Source of the DNA: JADKAV01 sp963769435
GTDB taxonomy: Bacteria; Actinomycetota; Actinomycetes; S36-B12; UBA10799
Reading direction: 5' to 3'
DNA: 64,000 bases
NCBI GenBank assembly: GCA_963769435.1
Contig: CAVYLN010000002.1
Location: 1,550,001 to 1,614,000 of the forward strand
The notes under the pieces were generated by a model, which was not told where the DNA came from, searched no databases, and saw only the letters and a list, made by a program, of their open reading frames with translations. Below are positions 1-8,229 of the stretch, in pieces; position 1 is the first letter of the stretch; every line of letters starts with the position of its first letter. The translations under genes were made by a program, and so were the position numbers.

Positions 1-747
1 CAGAGCGCGGCCGACTTCGACGATTCGAGCCTTGAGTACAGGCGGCTGTTCAGCGAGCTCTGGGGTACGTTCCTGCTGGTGCTGGTCGCCGCCGGAGCCG
101 GTGTGGTGGGCGCCCAGGCCTTCGGCGGGGACCTGACGCTGGCGATGAAGGCGCTGGCGCCGGGGATGATGGTGATGGGCGTCATCTACTTCATGGGCAC
201 CATCAGCGGCGCTCACCTCAACCCCGCGGTGACCCTCGCGTTCGCGCTGCGCGGCAACTTCCCGTGGGGGAGAGTGCCGGGCTACCTGATCGCCCAGTTC
301 CTCGGCGCCACGCTGGCGGCACTGGTCCTGCAGTGGCTCTTCGGCGATGTGATGGCCGGCGGCACGCTACCCGCCGACGGGGTCAGCGCGACCACCGCGA
401 CCCTGACCGAACTCCTGCTCACCCTGGGTCTGGTCAGCGTCATCCTGGGTACCGCGACGGGCGCCCGCAACATCGGCATCGCCGGTGGCATCGCGGTGGG
501 CACCTATATCGGCCTGGTGTCAGTCTGGGGCGCTCCGGTGTCCGGGGCCTCGATGAATCCCATGCGCTCGCTGGGCCCGGCCCTGGTCGGCTGGGATCTC
601 AGCAACTACTGGGTCTACGTGGTCGGTCCCTTGGCCGGAGCGCTGGTCGCCGTCGGATTCGAGACCATTCTGCGGGGCGCCCCCACCAAGGGCGGGGCCC
701 TGGCGGCGCAAGGTGTGCTGCGCCACGACGATCCCTCGGGAGTATGA
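1..747 (+). CDS. Aquaporin / MIP-family channel (5' truncated)
   Basis: Membrane channel for water or small neutral solutes such as glycerol. The frame is open from the first base, so the N-terminus lies outside the window; 248 codons are visible, close to a whole aquaporin. The first half-helix carries the classical motif AHLNPAVT (visible codons about 72-79). The second is GASMNPMRSLGP (about 183-194), so the second NPA box reads NPM while the following Arg of the selectivity filter is kept. Hydrophobic helices flank both boxes. The stop overlaps the start of the next channel gene (ATGA), suggesting translational coupling. The family is clear; the substrate is not. Confidence 0.9.
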   Translation, partial: QSAADFDDSSLEYRRLFSELWGTFLLVLVAAGAGVVGAQAFGGDLTLAMKALAPGMMVMGVIYFMGTISGAHLNPAVTLAFALRGNFPWGRVPGYLIAQFLGATLAALVLQWLFGDVMAGGTLPADGVSATTATLTELLLTLGLVSVILGTATGARNIGIAGGIAVGTYIGLVSVWGAPVSGASMNPMRSLGPALVGWDLSNYWVYVVGPLAGALVAVGFETILRGAPTKGGALAAQGVLRHDDPSGV

Positions 748-1442
748 GCATGGCCATGACGCCGCGCGCCGGCACGCGGGCCGCGAACAGGTACGGGTGG
801 GTGATCATCCTCATCCTCGTCTCCTATGTGACCTCGGTGAGCGCCGACGGATCTCTGGGCATCACCATCGTGATGCTCTTCGAACTCGTGACACTGTGGC
901 TGGTCTTCTCGGCCTCGGAGTCCTTCCGGGCCCAGCGGATCGTGGGGATCGCCTGCGTGCTGGTCGGGATCGCCGCGGTCGCGACGGCAGTGTTCGGCCA
1001 CGTCTTCGAGGTCGACGCCACTGCCGAGAAGATCATCGCCGTCACAAGCGTGGGTGCCTACCTCATCGCGCCGCTGGTGATCCTGCGCCACCTGATCCGC
1101 CGCCAGGTCGTCGATCAGCGCACGGTGCTCGGGGCGATCGCGATCTACCTGCTGCTCGGCATGACGTTCGCCTTCACCTTCCGGGTGATCGCCCTGCTCC
1201 AGAGCGGACCGTTCTTCGGCGAGGGGGGATCGGGGACGAATGCGGAGTTCCTGTTCTTCAGCTTCATCACGCTGACCACCACCGGGTACGGGAACCTGGT
1301 GCCCGCCACGAACCCCGGACAGTCGATCGCCGTGCTGGAGGCGATCCTCGGGCAACTGTTCCTGGTGACGGCGCTGGCCAAGATCGTCAGCGCCTGGCGC
1401 CTGCCCGGTTCCGCGGCCAGTCCCCCGCCGGCCTCCGAATGA
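744..1442 (+). CDS. Two-pore-helix potassium channel family protein
   Basis: Predicted inner-membrane potassium channel of 232 residues. Several hydrophobic helices come first, then a pore loop with the signature TLTTTGYGN and a last transmembrane helix, as in the Ion_trans_2 family. No cytoplasmic RCK domain follows. The ATG at 744 was chosen because it overlaps the aquaporin stop by 4 bp; the open frame extends upstream only antisense-like through the aquaporin gene. A paralogue of the same length and plan lies at 9687-10439, with pore motif TTLGYGN. Coupling to an aquaporin suggests a role in osmotic or membrane-potential control (inference). Confidence 0.85.
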   Translation: MSMAMTPRAGTRAANRYGWVIILILVSYVTSVSADGSLGITIVMLFELVTLWLVFSASESFRAQRIVGIACVLVGIAAVATAVFGHVFEVDATAEKIIAVTSVGAYLIAPLVILRHLIRRQVVDQRTVLGAIAIYLLLGMTFAFTFRVIALLQSGPFFGEGGSGTNAEFLFFSFITLTTTGYGNLVPATNPGQSIAVLEAILGQLFLVTALAKIVSAWRLPGSAASPPPASE

Positions 1443-1490
1443 GCATCGGTCACCGGGCACCGACGTCTCAGGTCGGGCAGGCTTGACCCC

Positions 1491-2231
1491 ATGCGTACGC
1501 TCGGTCTGGATTGCGGAGGCTCCGGCATCAAGGGGTCGGTGCTCGACGAGCAGGGTCGCCTGGTCGCCGACCGGATCCGGATCAAGACCCCGTACCCCCT
1601 TCCCCCGGACCGGTTCGTGTCCGTTCTCACAGGCCTCGCGGCCGGGATGCCGGAGTTCGACCGGGTCACGGTGGGCATGCCCGGCATGATCCGACACGGG
1701 GTCGTGATCGTGACCCCCCACTACCCCAATCTGAACGGGCCCTACAGCCGCAAGGATCCCGACCTCGACGCGCAGTGGCGGCAGTGGGACGCCACCGCCG
1801 CTCTCGAGGAAGCCTTCGGCAAACCGGTGCGGGTGCTCAACGACGCCGAGGTCCAAGGCGCCGCGGTGATCGACGGCCAGGGCCTGGAGGTCATGTTCAC
1901 ACTCGGCACCGGTCTGGGATGCGCCGTCTACGACGACGGGGTGCTGGCGCCGCACCTGGAACTGTCGCACGCGCCCGTCCGCAAGGGCCGGACCTACGAC
2001 ACGTGGATGGGCAAGGCCGTTCTGAAGCAGAAGGGTCCGGAGAAATGGTCGCGCCGGATCCTGGCGGTCGTCGACGGACTGCGACCGGTGTTCCGCTGGG
2101 ACCACCTCTACGTCGGCGGCGGCAACGCAAAGAAGCTCACACAGCCGCTCGGGGAGGACGTGACAGTGGTACCGAATCTCGCCGGCATCGTGGGCGCGGT
2201 GCGTGCCTGGGACCTGGATGTGGCACGGTGA
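1491..2231 (+). CDS. ppgK: ROK-family kinase, polyphosphate-glucokinase-like
   Basis: Sugar kinase of the ROK/ASKHA fold, 246 residues, close to actinobacterial polyphosphate glucokinases (about 250-270). The N-terminal phosphate-1 loop is GLDCGGSGIKGSVLD. The central LNDAE carries the catalytic Asp, and TLGTGLGCAV is the phosphate-2 loop. The usual ELGH is ELSH here, and YVGGGNAKKL near the end is the adenosine-type loop. The cysteine zinc motif of repressor-type ROK proteins is absent, which fits the polyphosphate/ATP glucokinase branch. It would phosphorylate glucose in the cytosol. The Ser in ELSH is unusual; substrate and phosphoryl donor are inferred from family resemblance. Confidence 0.72.
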   Translation: MRTLGLDCGGSGIKGSVLDEQGRLVADRIRIKTPYPLPPDRFVSVLTGLAAGMPEFDRVTVGMPGMIRHGVVIVTPHYPNLNGPYSRKDPDLDAQWRQWDATAALEEAFGKPVRVLNDAEVQGAAVIDGQGLEVMFTLGTGLGCAVYDDGVLAPHLELSHAPVRKGRTYDTWMGKAVLKQKGPEKWSRRILAVVDGLRPVFRWDHLYVGGGNAKKLTQPLGEDVTVVPNLAGIVGAVRAWDLDVAR

Positions 2232-2340
2232 TCTCCTGACCGACCACGCTGCCGCAGAACGACGCACTGGCTGCAGCGCTGGCTGGCCTGCAGACGTCCG
2301 GCCCACTCTCCGGGTTGACCCGCCAACCGCCCGCCTACGC

Positions 2341-2388
2341 GACCTGTGCAGATTCGCTTTCACATGTGAACGCGATCCTGCACAAGTC
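2341..2388. repeat. 48-bp near-perfect palindrome
   Basis: An intergenic inverted repeat with two 24-base arms meeting without a loop; 20 of 24 positions pair. The centre is CACATGTG (2361-2368) and the outer ends are GACCTGTGCAG and CTGCACAAGTC. It lies about 80 bp before the promoter of the aldehyde dehydrogenase gene. It could be a regulator site or an extruded cruciform. No second copy was seen in the window. Confidence 0.7.
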
Positions 2389-2454
2389 ACCGCGCCGAGC
2401 CCGGCCACGGCGACCACTCGGACCGACACCTCCCGCAGACGGTCAAACCGCGCC

Positions 2455-2460
2455 TAATCT
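2455..2460 (+). promoter_or_regulatory. -10 hexamer of a leaderless promoter
   Basis: TAATCT lies 6 nt before the ATG at 2467. No purine-rich ribosome binding site precedes the ATG, so transcription probably starts on the A of the start codon. Confidence 0.55.
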
Positions 2461-2466
2461 GGACCC

Positions 2467-3894
2467 ATGACACTCGAGTACCCCGTGGCCGGGACGTGGA
2501 CGGCCGGTCAGGCATCCCGTGAGATTCGCTCCCCGTTCGACGATTCGGTGATCGCAAGGGTCCCCGCGTTCAGCGCCGACGACGTGGACGCCGCGGTCGA
2601 GGTCGCGCACCGGGCGATGACCGAGGAACCGCTGGCCACCCACGAGCGCGCCGCCATCCTGGACGGGGCTGCCCGGCTGCTGACCGAGCGGCTCGAGCAG
2701 ATCGCGACGGACCTGGCCAAAGAGGCGGCCAAACCCATCAAGCAGGCCAGGGTGGAGGTGCAACGCGCGGTCTCCACGCTGCAGTTCTGTGCCGCCGAGG
2801 CCCGCACGTTCGCCGGCGAACTGCTGCCCATGGACGCGGCGGCGGCCGGCGTCGACCACCTCGGGTTCGTGATGCGTGTCCCGGTCGGCGTCGTCGGGGC
2901 CATCACCCCGTTCAACTTCCCCCTCAACCTCGTCGCCCACAAGGTCGGACCGGCGATCGCAGCGGGCTGCGCGGTCGTGAACAAGCCGGCGAGCCAGACG
3001 CCCTTGTCGGCGCTGGCCCTGGCCAAGGCCCTGTTCGACGCCGGATTGCCCATGGAGTATCTGAGCGTGGTTCCTGGGCCGGGGGCGGTCATCGGCGACG
3101 CCCTGGTCCGCAACGACGAGGTGGCCGTCATCTCCTTCACGGGGTCACCGGAGGTCGGCTGGGCGATCCGCGCGGAGGCGCCACGCAAACGAGTAGGCCT
3201 GGAGTTGGGGAACAACTCACCGTTGATCATCCGCGCCGACGGTGACTGGCGCGCGGCTGCTGGTGCGGTCAGGCTCGCTGGCTTCTCGCACGCCGGCCAG
3301 TCGTGTATCTCCACGCAGCGGATCCTGGTCGAGGACTCGATCAAAGACGACTTCGTGGCCGCACTGGTCGCCCAGGTTGAAACGCTGGTGATCGGCGACC
3401 CCCTCGACGAGGCCACCGACGTCTCGGCCCTCATCGACCGATCGAACACACAACGCGTCCGGACCTGGATAGACGAGGCGGTCGCCGGTGGTGCACGACT
3501 GGCGACCGGCGGCGATTCCACCCCCGAGGGACACGTACGGCCGACCGTCCTCGTCGATGCGGATCCAGGCGATGACGTGTGCGCCAACGAAGTGTTCGGA
3601 CCAGTGGTCGTCGTGCGGGGTTTCTCCGACTTCGGCGACGCCCTCGATGAGGCCAACGACACCCGCTACGGTCTACAGGCCGCCATCTTCACCTCCGACA
3701 TCAACGCGGCGATGCGCGCGGCGCGAACCCTGGACTTCGGTGGGGTGCTGATCAACGAGGTTCCCACCTGGCGCGCCGACCACATGCCCTATGGCGGACT
3801 GCGCGACTCGGGGAACACCCGCGAAGGACCGGCGTGGGCGATCCGGGAACTGACCGAGGAACGCCTGGTCATCATCCGACTGCCGCAGGACTGA
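2467..3894 (+). CDS. NAD(P)-dependent aldehyde dehydrogenase
   Basis: Oxidises an aldehyde to the acid; 475 residues, full family length. Visible landmarks are TPFNFPL (residues 147-153), NKPAS (Lys173, cofactor), FTGSPEVG (224-231), the general-base region GLELGNNSP (Glu246) and the nucleophile in GQSCIS (Cys280). EVFGPVV lies near the C-terminus. GNNSP after the Glu is typical of the lactaldehyde/glycolaldehyde-type subgroup rather than betaine- or retinal-type enzymes, but the substrate cannot be fixed from sequence. It stands alone with its own leaderless promoter. The next gene follows after 19 bp on the same strand. Confidence 0.9.
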   Translation: MTLEYPVAGTWTAGQASREIRSPFDDSVIARVPAFSADDVDAAVEVAHRAMTEEPLATHERAAILDGAARLLTERLEQIATDLAKEAAKPIKQARVEVQRAVSTLQFCAAEARTFAGELLPMDAAAAGVDHLGFVMRVPVGVVGAITPFNFPLNLVAHKVGPAIAAGCAVVNKPASQTPLSALALAKALFDAGLPMEYLSVVPGPGAVIGDALVRNDEVAVISFTGSPEVGWAIRAEAPRKRVGLELGNNSPLIIRADGDWRAAAGAVRLAGFSHAGQSCISTQRILVEDSIKDDFVAALVAQVETLVIGDPLDEATDVSALIDRSNTQRVRTWIDEAVAGGARLATGGDSTPEGHVRPTVLVDADPGDDVCANEVFGPVVVVRGFSDFGDALDEANDTRYGLQAAIFTSDINAAMRAARTLDFGGVLINEVPTWRADHMPYGGLRDSGNTREGPAWAIRELTEERLVIIRLPQD

Positions 3895-3913
3895 CGGGAG
3901 GGCCGCTGACACC

Positions 3914-4924
3914 ATGCTCGCCGACATGCTCCTGGCCGTCACCCTGGCCGCCAAACCGGACCCGGTCGATCTCACACCCGTCGTCACCGGTCTGAACCAG
4001 CCGACCAGCGTGATCGCGGCCCCCAACGGCAACCTCTTCGTGACCCAGAAAGGGGGGCGGATCGTCAAGGTGACACCCGCCGGGAAGAAGCGCTCCTGGT
4101 TCCGGATCAAGGTGTCCACCAGCGGCGAGCGAGGCCTTCTGTCGATGGCACGGATCGACGCGAAGCGCTTCTACGCCGCCTACACCGACACGAAGGGCGC
4201 CCTTCAGGTCTCCCGATTCACCAAGGGTGGGGGCGAGCGCAAGATCATCCGGATCCGGCATCCGCGCTACGAGAACCACAACGGTGGACAGTTGGTTCTG
4301 CACAAGGGCCTGCTCTACATCTCGACCGGTGACGGTGGTGGCAGCGGCGACCCGTTCCGGGTGGCCGGCGACCCGACCGACCTGCGCGGCAAGATCCTGC
4401 GCATAGATCCCACCTGCGCCAAGCGGTACTGCATCCCGAAGTCGAATCCGAAATCCGCTCGCCGCGAGGTGATCGCCTCCGGATTGCGCAACCCATGGAG
4501 ATTCAGCATCGACCCGGCGACCTCCAAGTTGTGGATCGGCGATGTGGGCCAGAACGCCTTCGAAGAGGTGGACAGGATGCGGATCGGCGGGCCGCGCGTC
4601 GACTTCGGCTGGTCCTGCTGGGAGGCCCGCACCCGCTACAACGCCGACGAGTGCGCCGGGCGCAAAGTCCGCAAACCGGTCCTGAGTTACGGCCACGACA
4701 TCGGGGAGAGTGTCACGGGCGGTTTCGTCTACCGCGGGTCCGACCTCCCGGGCCTACGGGGCTGGTACGTCTTCGGCGACTTCGTCACCGGCACACTGTG
4801 GGCCTACAAGAACGGCACCCGGGTCACCATCGGGCGCGCTGACGGCGTCACGTCGTTCGGCCAGACCGCTTCCGGGGAACTGCTGCTGACCACCATCGGC
4901 GGACGGCTGCTCCGGCTCGGCTGA
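3914..4924 (+). CDS. Glucose/sorbosone dehydrogenase-like six-bladed beta-propeller (PQQ family)
   Basis: 336 residues resembling the soluble PQQ-dependent aldose sugar dehydrogenase / sorbosone dehydrogenase family. Typical pieces are GLNQPTSV near the start, HNGGQLV with the catalytic-type His, STGDGGGSGDP, LRGKILRID, SGLRNPWRFS, IGDVGQNAFEEV and FGWSCWE. The N-terminus (MLADMLLAVTLAA) is short and hydrophobic and could be a weak export signal, since these enzymes usually act outside the membrane. Two Cys pairs (TCAKRYC and CWEAR...CAG) may form disulfides. It follows the aldehyde dehydrogenase by 19 bp, so a shared oxidation pathway is possible. PQQ use is inferred from the family. Confidence 0.82.
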   Translation: MLADMLLAVTLAAKPDPVDLTPVVTGLNQPTSVIAAPNGNLFVTQKGGRIVKVTPAGKKRSWFRIKVSTSGERGLLSMARIDAKRFYAAYTDTKGALQVSRFTKGGGERKIIRIRHPRYENHNGGQLVLHKGLLYISTGDGGGSGDPFRVAGDPTDLRGKILRIDPTCAKRYCIPKSNPKSARREVIASGLRNPWRFSIDPATSKLWIGDVGQNAFEEVDRMRIGGPRVDFGWSCWEARTRYNADECAGRKVRKPVLSYGHDIGESVTGGFVYRGSDLPGLRGWYVFGDFVTGTLWAYKNGTRVTIGRADGVTSFGQTASGELLLTTIGGRLLRLG

Positions 4925-4963
4925 CACACCGAGGTTCGGGAGCGAACCTGACAGCATGGGGTC

Positions 4964-5926
4964 ATGCGTTACGCACTCACCGGGGCTACCGGTTTCGTCG
5001 GCAGCCACCTCGTCCGTCTGCTTCACCGGCAGGGCCACGACGTCGTAGCCCTCGTCCGCAAGCCGGAGCATGCGCATGAGTTGTCGGAGATGGGCGTCGA
5101 ACTGGTACGCGGGGATGTGACCTCCCGATCCTCACTCGTGGCGGCGTTCGACGGTGCAGACGCGTTGTTCCACGTGGCCGGCTGGTACAAACTCGGCAGC
5201 GACACCCCCGAGCAGGGGTGGGCGGTCAATGTCCAGGGCACCCGGAACACGCTGGACGCCGCACGGGAGGCGGGAGTGGGACGGGTGGTCTACACCTCCA
5301 CGCTGGCCATCAACTCGGACACCCGCGGCGTCGCGGTCGACGAGCACTACCGCTTCGTGGGCACCCACGTCAGCGTCTACGACCACACGAAGGCGGAGGC
5401 GCACAAGATCGCGCAGCGATACGCTGCGGACGGCCTCGACGTCGTCACCGTGATGCCCGGGGGCATCTACGGCCCCGGCGACACCAGCCAGATCGGTGAG
5501 TTGATCCGGCAGGGGGCACGGGGCCGTCGCGTACTGGCGCCCGCCGGGCTGCGGATGTGCATGGCCCATGTCGACGACATCGCCACCGGACACCTGCTGG
5601 CCATGGACCGCGGGCGTTCAGGTGAGTCGTACATGCTGGCCGGGCCGCAGACGACTCTGGTGGAGGTGCTGCGCATCGTCGCAGAAATCGCCGGTGGCCC
5701 GGCCCCACTGGTGCTTCCCGACCCCGTGGTCGGCGCCAGTTCGCGGATCATGGGGGTGATGGAGAAGGCGGTCAGGCTGCCTTCCACGTACCGGTCGGAA
5801 TCCTTGCGTGCCTCGCGGGTGTCCTATCTGGGCAAGCCGGACAAGGCGCAAGAAGAACTCGGGTGGTTCGCCCGCGACCTTGCGACCGGGCTCGCGGAGA
5901 CCGTGGAGTACGAGTCGCAGGGCTGA
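4964..5926 (+). CDS. NAD(P)-dependent epimerase/dehydratase family protein
   Basis: Extended short-chain dehydrogenase of 320 residues. The N-terminal Rossmann motif is TGATGFVGSH (about residues 6-15) and the catalytic pair is YDHTK (YxxxK). MPGGIYGPGD and HVDDIATGHL are typical of the atypical SDR group near dihydroflavonol-4-reductase and hopanoid-associated sugar epimerases. A CAGCAT hexamer 6 nt before the ATG suggests a leaderless start. The substrate is unknown: the family includes sugar-nucleotide epimerases and reductases. A second, more distant member is at 29574-30551. Confidence 0.82.
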   Translation: MRYALTGATGFVGSHLVRLLHRQGHDVVALVRKPEHAHELSEMGVELVRGDVTSRSSLVAAFDGADALFHVAGWYKLGSDTPEQGWAVNVQGTRNTLDAAREAGVGRVVYTSTLAINSDTRGVAVDEHYRFVGTHVSVYDHTKAEAHKIAQRYAADGLDVVTVMPGGIYGPGDTSQIGELIRQGARGRRVLAPAGLRMCMAHVDDIATGHLLAMDRGRSGESYMLAGPQTTLVEVLRIVAEIAGGPAPLVLPDPVVGASSRIMGVMEKAVRLPSTYRSESLRASRVSYLGKPDKAQEELGWFARDLATGLAETVEYESQG

Positions 5927-5938
5927 CGCCCACCTACT

Positions 5939-5994
5939 CTCCAACTTCCCGCACTCTGCGGAAGTGTGGTTCCTCCTTGTGCGCGAACTTGGAG
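5939..5994. repeat. Family A inverted repeat, copy 1a
   Basis: Left arm CTCCAACTTCCCGCAC (5939-5954) pairs with right arm GTGCGCGAACTTGGAG (5979-5994) at 14 of 16 positions. It begins 13 bp after the epimerase stop. With 6034-6080 it forms a tandem pair of hairpins between the epimerase and fasciclin genes. Confidence 0.75.
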
Positions 5995-6033
5995 GAGAAG
6001 CCAGCTGATTTGCCCGAAATAGGGGGTTACGTC

Positions 6034-6080
6034 CCTCCATCTTCGCGCAGCCTTGGCGCACGCGTGCGCGAACTTGGAGG
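6034..6080. repeat. Family A inverted repeat, copy 1b
   Basis: Left arm CCTCCATCTTCGCGCA (6034-6049) pairs with right arm TGCGCGAACTTGGAGG (6065-6080) at 14 of 16 positions, enclosing a 15-base loop. It is the second hairpin of a pair, about 140 bp before the fasciclin gene start. Confidence 0.75.
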
Positions 6081-6218
6081 CTGGACCGAGAACCGTTGGA
6101 TCATCGGATCGGCCAAGGATCGCCGACGTGCACCTCAAACCGTTTCAAAATCGCTGCATCCAAATACCCGCTCTTCCTGCGATGTCCTAGGTGTAACCCA
6201 CCAACAACAGGAGGAACC

Positions 6219-6844
6219 ATGGGAATCAAGCGATCCATCACAGCGGGCACGGCAGTCGCCGCGACCGCCGCCCTCGGCCTCGGCGTGGTCGCCGCGGCCC
6301 CCGCATCCGCCAAGGCCGGCGACGACCCGCTGGCGGGTGTGCTCGTGGACGGCAACAAGTTCGACAAGAACGGCAAGGACTACGACATCGTCACCGAGGC
6401 GGTGCTGGCGGTCCTCGCTGAGAAGCCGGAAAGCCCGGTCGGTCTGCTGACCGACGGCACCGTGCGCCTGACGGCCTTCGTGCCGCAGGACCGCGCGTTC
6501 TTCCCGCTGGTCAAGGCGCTGACCGGCTCCAAGCCCAAGTCTGAGAAGGCCGCCTTCAAGGCAGTCGCCAGCCTCGGGATCGACACCGTCGAGACCGTGC
6601 TGCTGTACCACGTGGTGCCGGGCAGCACGATCACCGCCAAGAAGGCCCTGAAGGCCAACGGAGCCAAGCTCGAGACCGCCCAGGGCGGCACCATCAAGGT
6701 CAAGGTGCGCGGCACAGCTCGATCACACTGAAGGACAAGGACCCCGACCTGAAGAACCCGAAGGTCGTCCAGGTCGACATCAACAAGGGCAACAAGCAGA
6801 TCGCCCACGGCATCAACCGTGTGCTGCTGCCCGTCAACCTCTGA
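6219..6844 (+). CDS. Secreted fasciclin (FAS1) domain protein, frameshifted
   Basis: Exported adhesion-type protein of the MPT70/MPB70 kind, about 208 residues. A signal peptide (residues 1-32, ending PASAKA) is followed by one FAS1 domain. DIVTEAVLAVL, LTAFVPQDRAF and LLYHVVPGSTI are the H1-type region. After the break, VDINKGNKQIAHGINRVLLP is the H2 motif closing the domain. The frame breaks near 6712: one base appears to be missing in GCGCGGCACAGC, and restoring it gives a normal C-terminus. AGGAGG-type Shine-Dalgarno at 6209-6215. The genes behind it encode a SigK-like sigma factor and RskA-like anti-sigma factor, the same trio as in Mycobacterium tuberculosis. Confidence 0.85.
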
Positions 6845-6877
6845 CCTGAGGCCGGTGGAGTGCTGATGTCCGTTCTC

Positions 6878-7457
6878 GCTCCACCGGCCCGCCGGGCCTC
6901 CGCCATATGCGAAACTCGTTTCATGGCTGAGCTGGATGTCGCCGAAGTCGGACGACAACTCGCTGCAGGAGACGAGGCCGCTTTGGCGGAGGCTTACCGG
7001 CGGTGGTCGAGGCTGGTGTACACGGTGGCGCTCAGGTCCCTGCCCACACCGGCCGACGCTGAGGACGTCACCCAGGCGGTGTTCATCTCGGCGTGGCGAG
7101 GCCGGCACAACTTCAACCCCGACGCCGGCAACGTCCCCGCCTGGCTGCTCACGATCACTCGCCGGCGTGTGGCGGACCATCACCGCAAGCGCCGCGATGA
7201 GGTACCCCTGGACCACGCACCAGAACGATCCGAACCGCAACACGACATCAGCGACCAGGTCGCCGTCGCCGACGAGATCGACGAACTGGGGGAACCGGCC
7301 GGGCAGATCATCCGTCTGGCGTTCTTCGACGATCTGACCCACCAGCAGATCGCCCAACAACTGAACATGCCGCTGGGAACGGTCAAGAGCCATATCCGAC
7401 GGTCCCTGGCCGAAACTGCGCACCCGATTGGAGGTGACCCATGCTGCAGCACTGTGA
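6878..7457 (+). CDS. sigK: ECF RNA polymerase sigma factor, SigK-like, frameshifted
   Basis: Extracytoplasmic-function sigma factor, about 190 residues. Region 2 is visible as AYRRWSRLVYTVALR followed by DAEDVTQAVFISAWRGR. Region 4 reads FFDDLTHQQIAQQLNMPLGTVKSHIRRSL, given here with its LGTVKSHI recognition helix. The C-terminus is out of frame near 7411, where one extra G or C in CTGGCCGAAACTG shifts the frame. Removing it gives LAKLRTRLEV and a stop at 7455-7457, overlapping the anti-sigma gene by 17 bp as expected for a coupled pair. The start is uncertain (ATG at 6902 is an alternative). Family context suggests it drives the adjacent fasciclin gene. Confidence 0.8.
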
Positions 7458-8201
7458 ACCAGAAGATCTCGCCCTGGTCGCTCTCGGCGAGCACGTCCCG
7501 GCGTGTGAGGAGCACATCGAGATGTGCCGCATGTGCCGTGAACAGGCCGACGAACTGCGCGAAGTGGTCACCACCGCCGCGCATCGGCGGCGGACCGGAC
7601 TCGCTGGTCGAACCCCCGACAGAGGTCTGGGACCGCATCTCGTCACAGCTGGAGTCCGAGCCCGTTCCCTTGCAGGGACGGCGTGCCCCGGCGCCGCTGC
7701 CCGCATTCATCACGCCCTGAGCCAGCAACTCTGGCCGACACCCCGCCGGCACGCAGAGGATTTCCCCGCTGGGCAGGACTGGTCGCGGCGACCGCGGCCG
7801 GCGCCTTGCTCGGCGGTGCGGTGGTCACCACGATCACCGGCACAGACACTCCCACCTCGGTGGTGGCGTCCGCAGAACTGACACCCATGCCCGACGGACC
7901 CGACCGGGGCGGCGACGCGGAAGCCACGTTGAACCGCACGGACGACGGCTACACGGTCACGGTGAAGGCAACCGACCTGCAGGGACCGGAAGGTTTCTAC
8001 GAGGTCTGGCTGCTGGACGAGGAGAACTCCGGCCTGATCGCCCTGGGCAGCATCGCCCCCGGCGAGAAGCAGGCTACGTTCCCCGTGCCCGACGGTGTCG
8101 ACCTGCAGAGTTTCAACGCCGTCGACATCTCTGACGAGCCGCTGGACGGGGACCCCACCCACTCCACAGTGACGGTTCTGCGCGGGACGCTGGTGACCTG
8201 A
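7441..8201 (+). CDS. rskA: Anti-sigma factor, RskA family, with two frameshifts
   Basis: Membrane anti-sigma factor. The N-terminal zinc-binding domain has HIEMCRMC (HxxxCxxC, about residues 22-29). A single transmembrane helix (GLVAATAAGALLGGAVVTTI) lies near the middle. The C-terminal extracytoplasmic RskA domain is recognisable by GFYEVWLLDEE and VTVLRGTL. The gene is read in three successive frames, with shifts near 7590 (in a CGGCGGCGG run) and near 7690. Each is explained by one extra base, giving about 252 residues. The start overlaps the sigma factor end. It would hold the sigma factor at the membrane until proteolysis. Three shifts in 300 bp argue for local sequence error. Confidence 0.8.
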
Positions 8202-8229
8202 CGCGCACGCACGTCCCGGACTCGGCACA

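Noticed and set aside
615..2429. 604-codon minus-strand open frame
   Set aside because: Antisense to the potassium channel and the ROK kinase; no recognisable protein features.
6100..6218. SigK-type promoter before the fasciclin gene
   Set aside because: GCATCC near 6152 and CGATGTC near 6176 are only loosely like the mycobacterial SigK elements and the spacing is off. Not listed as a feature.
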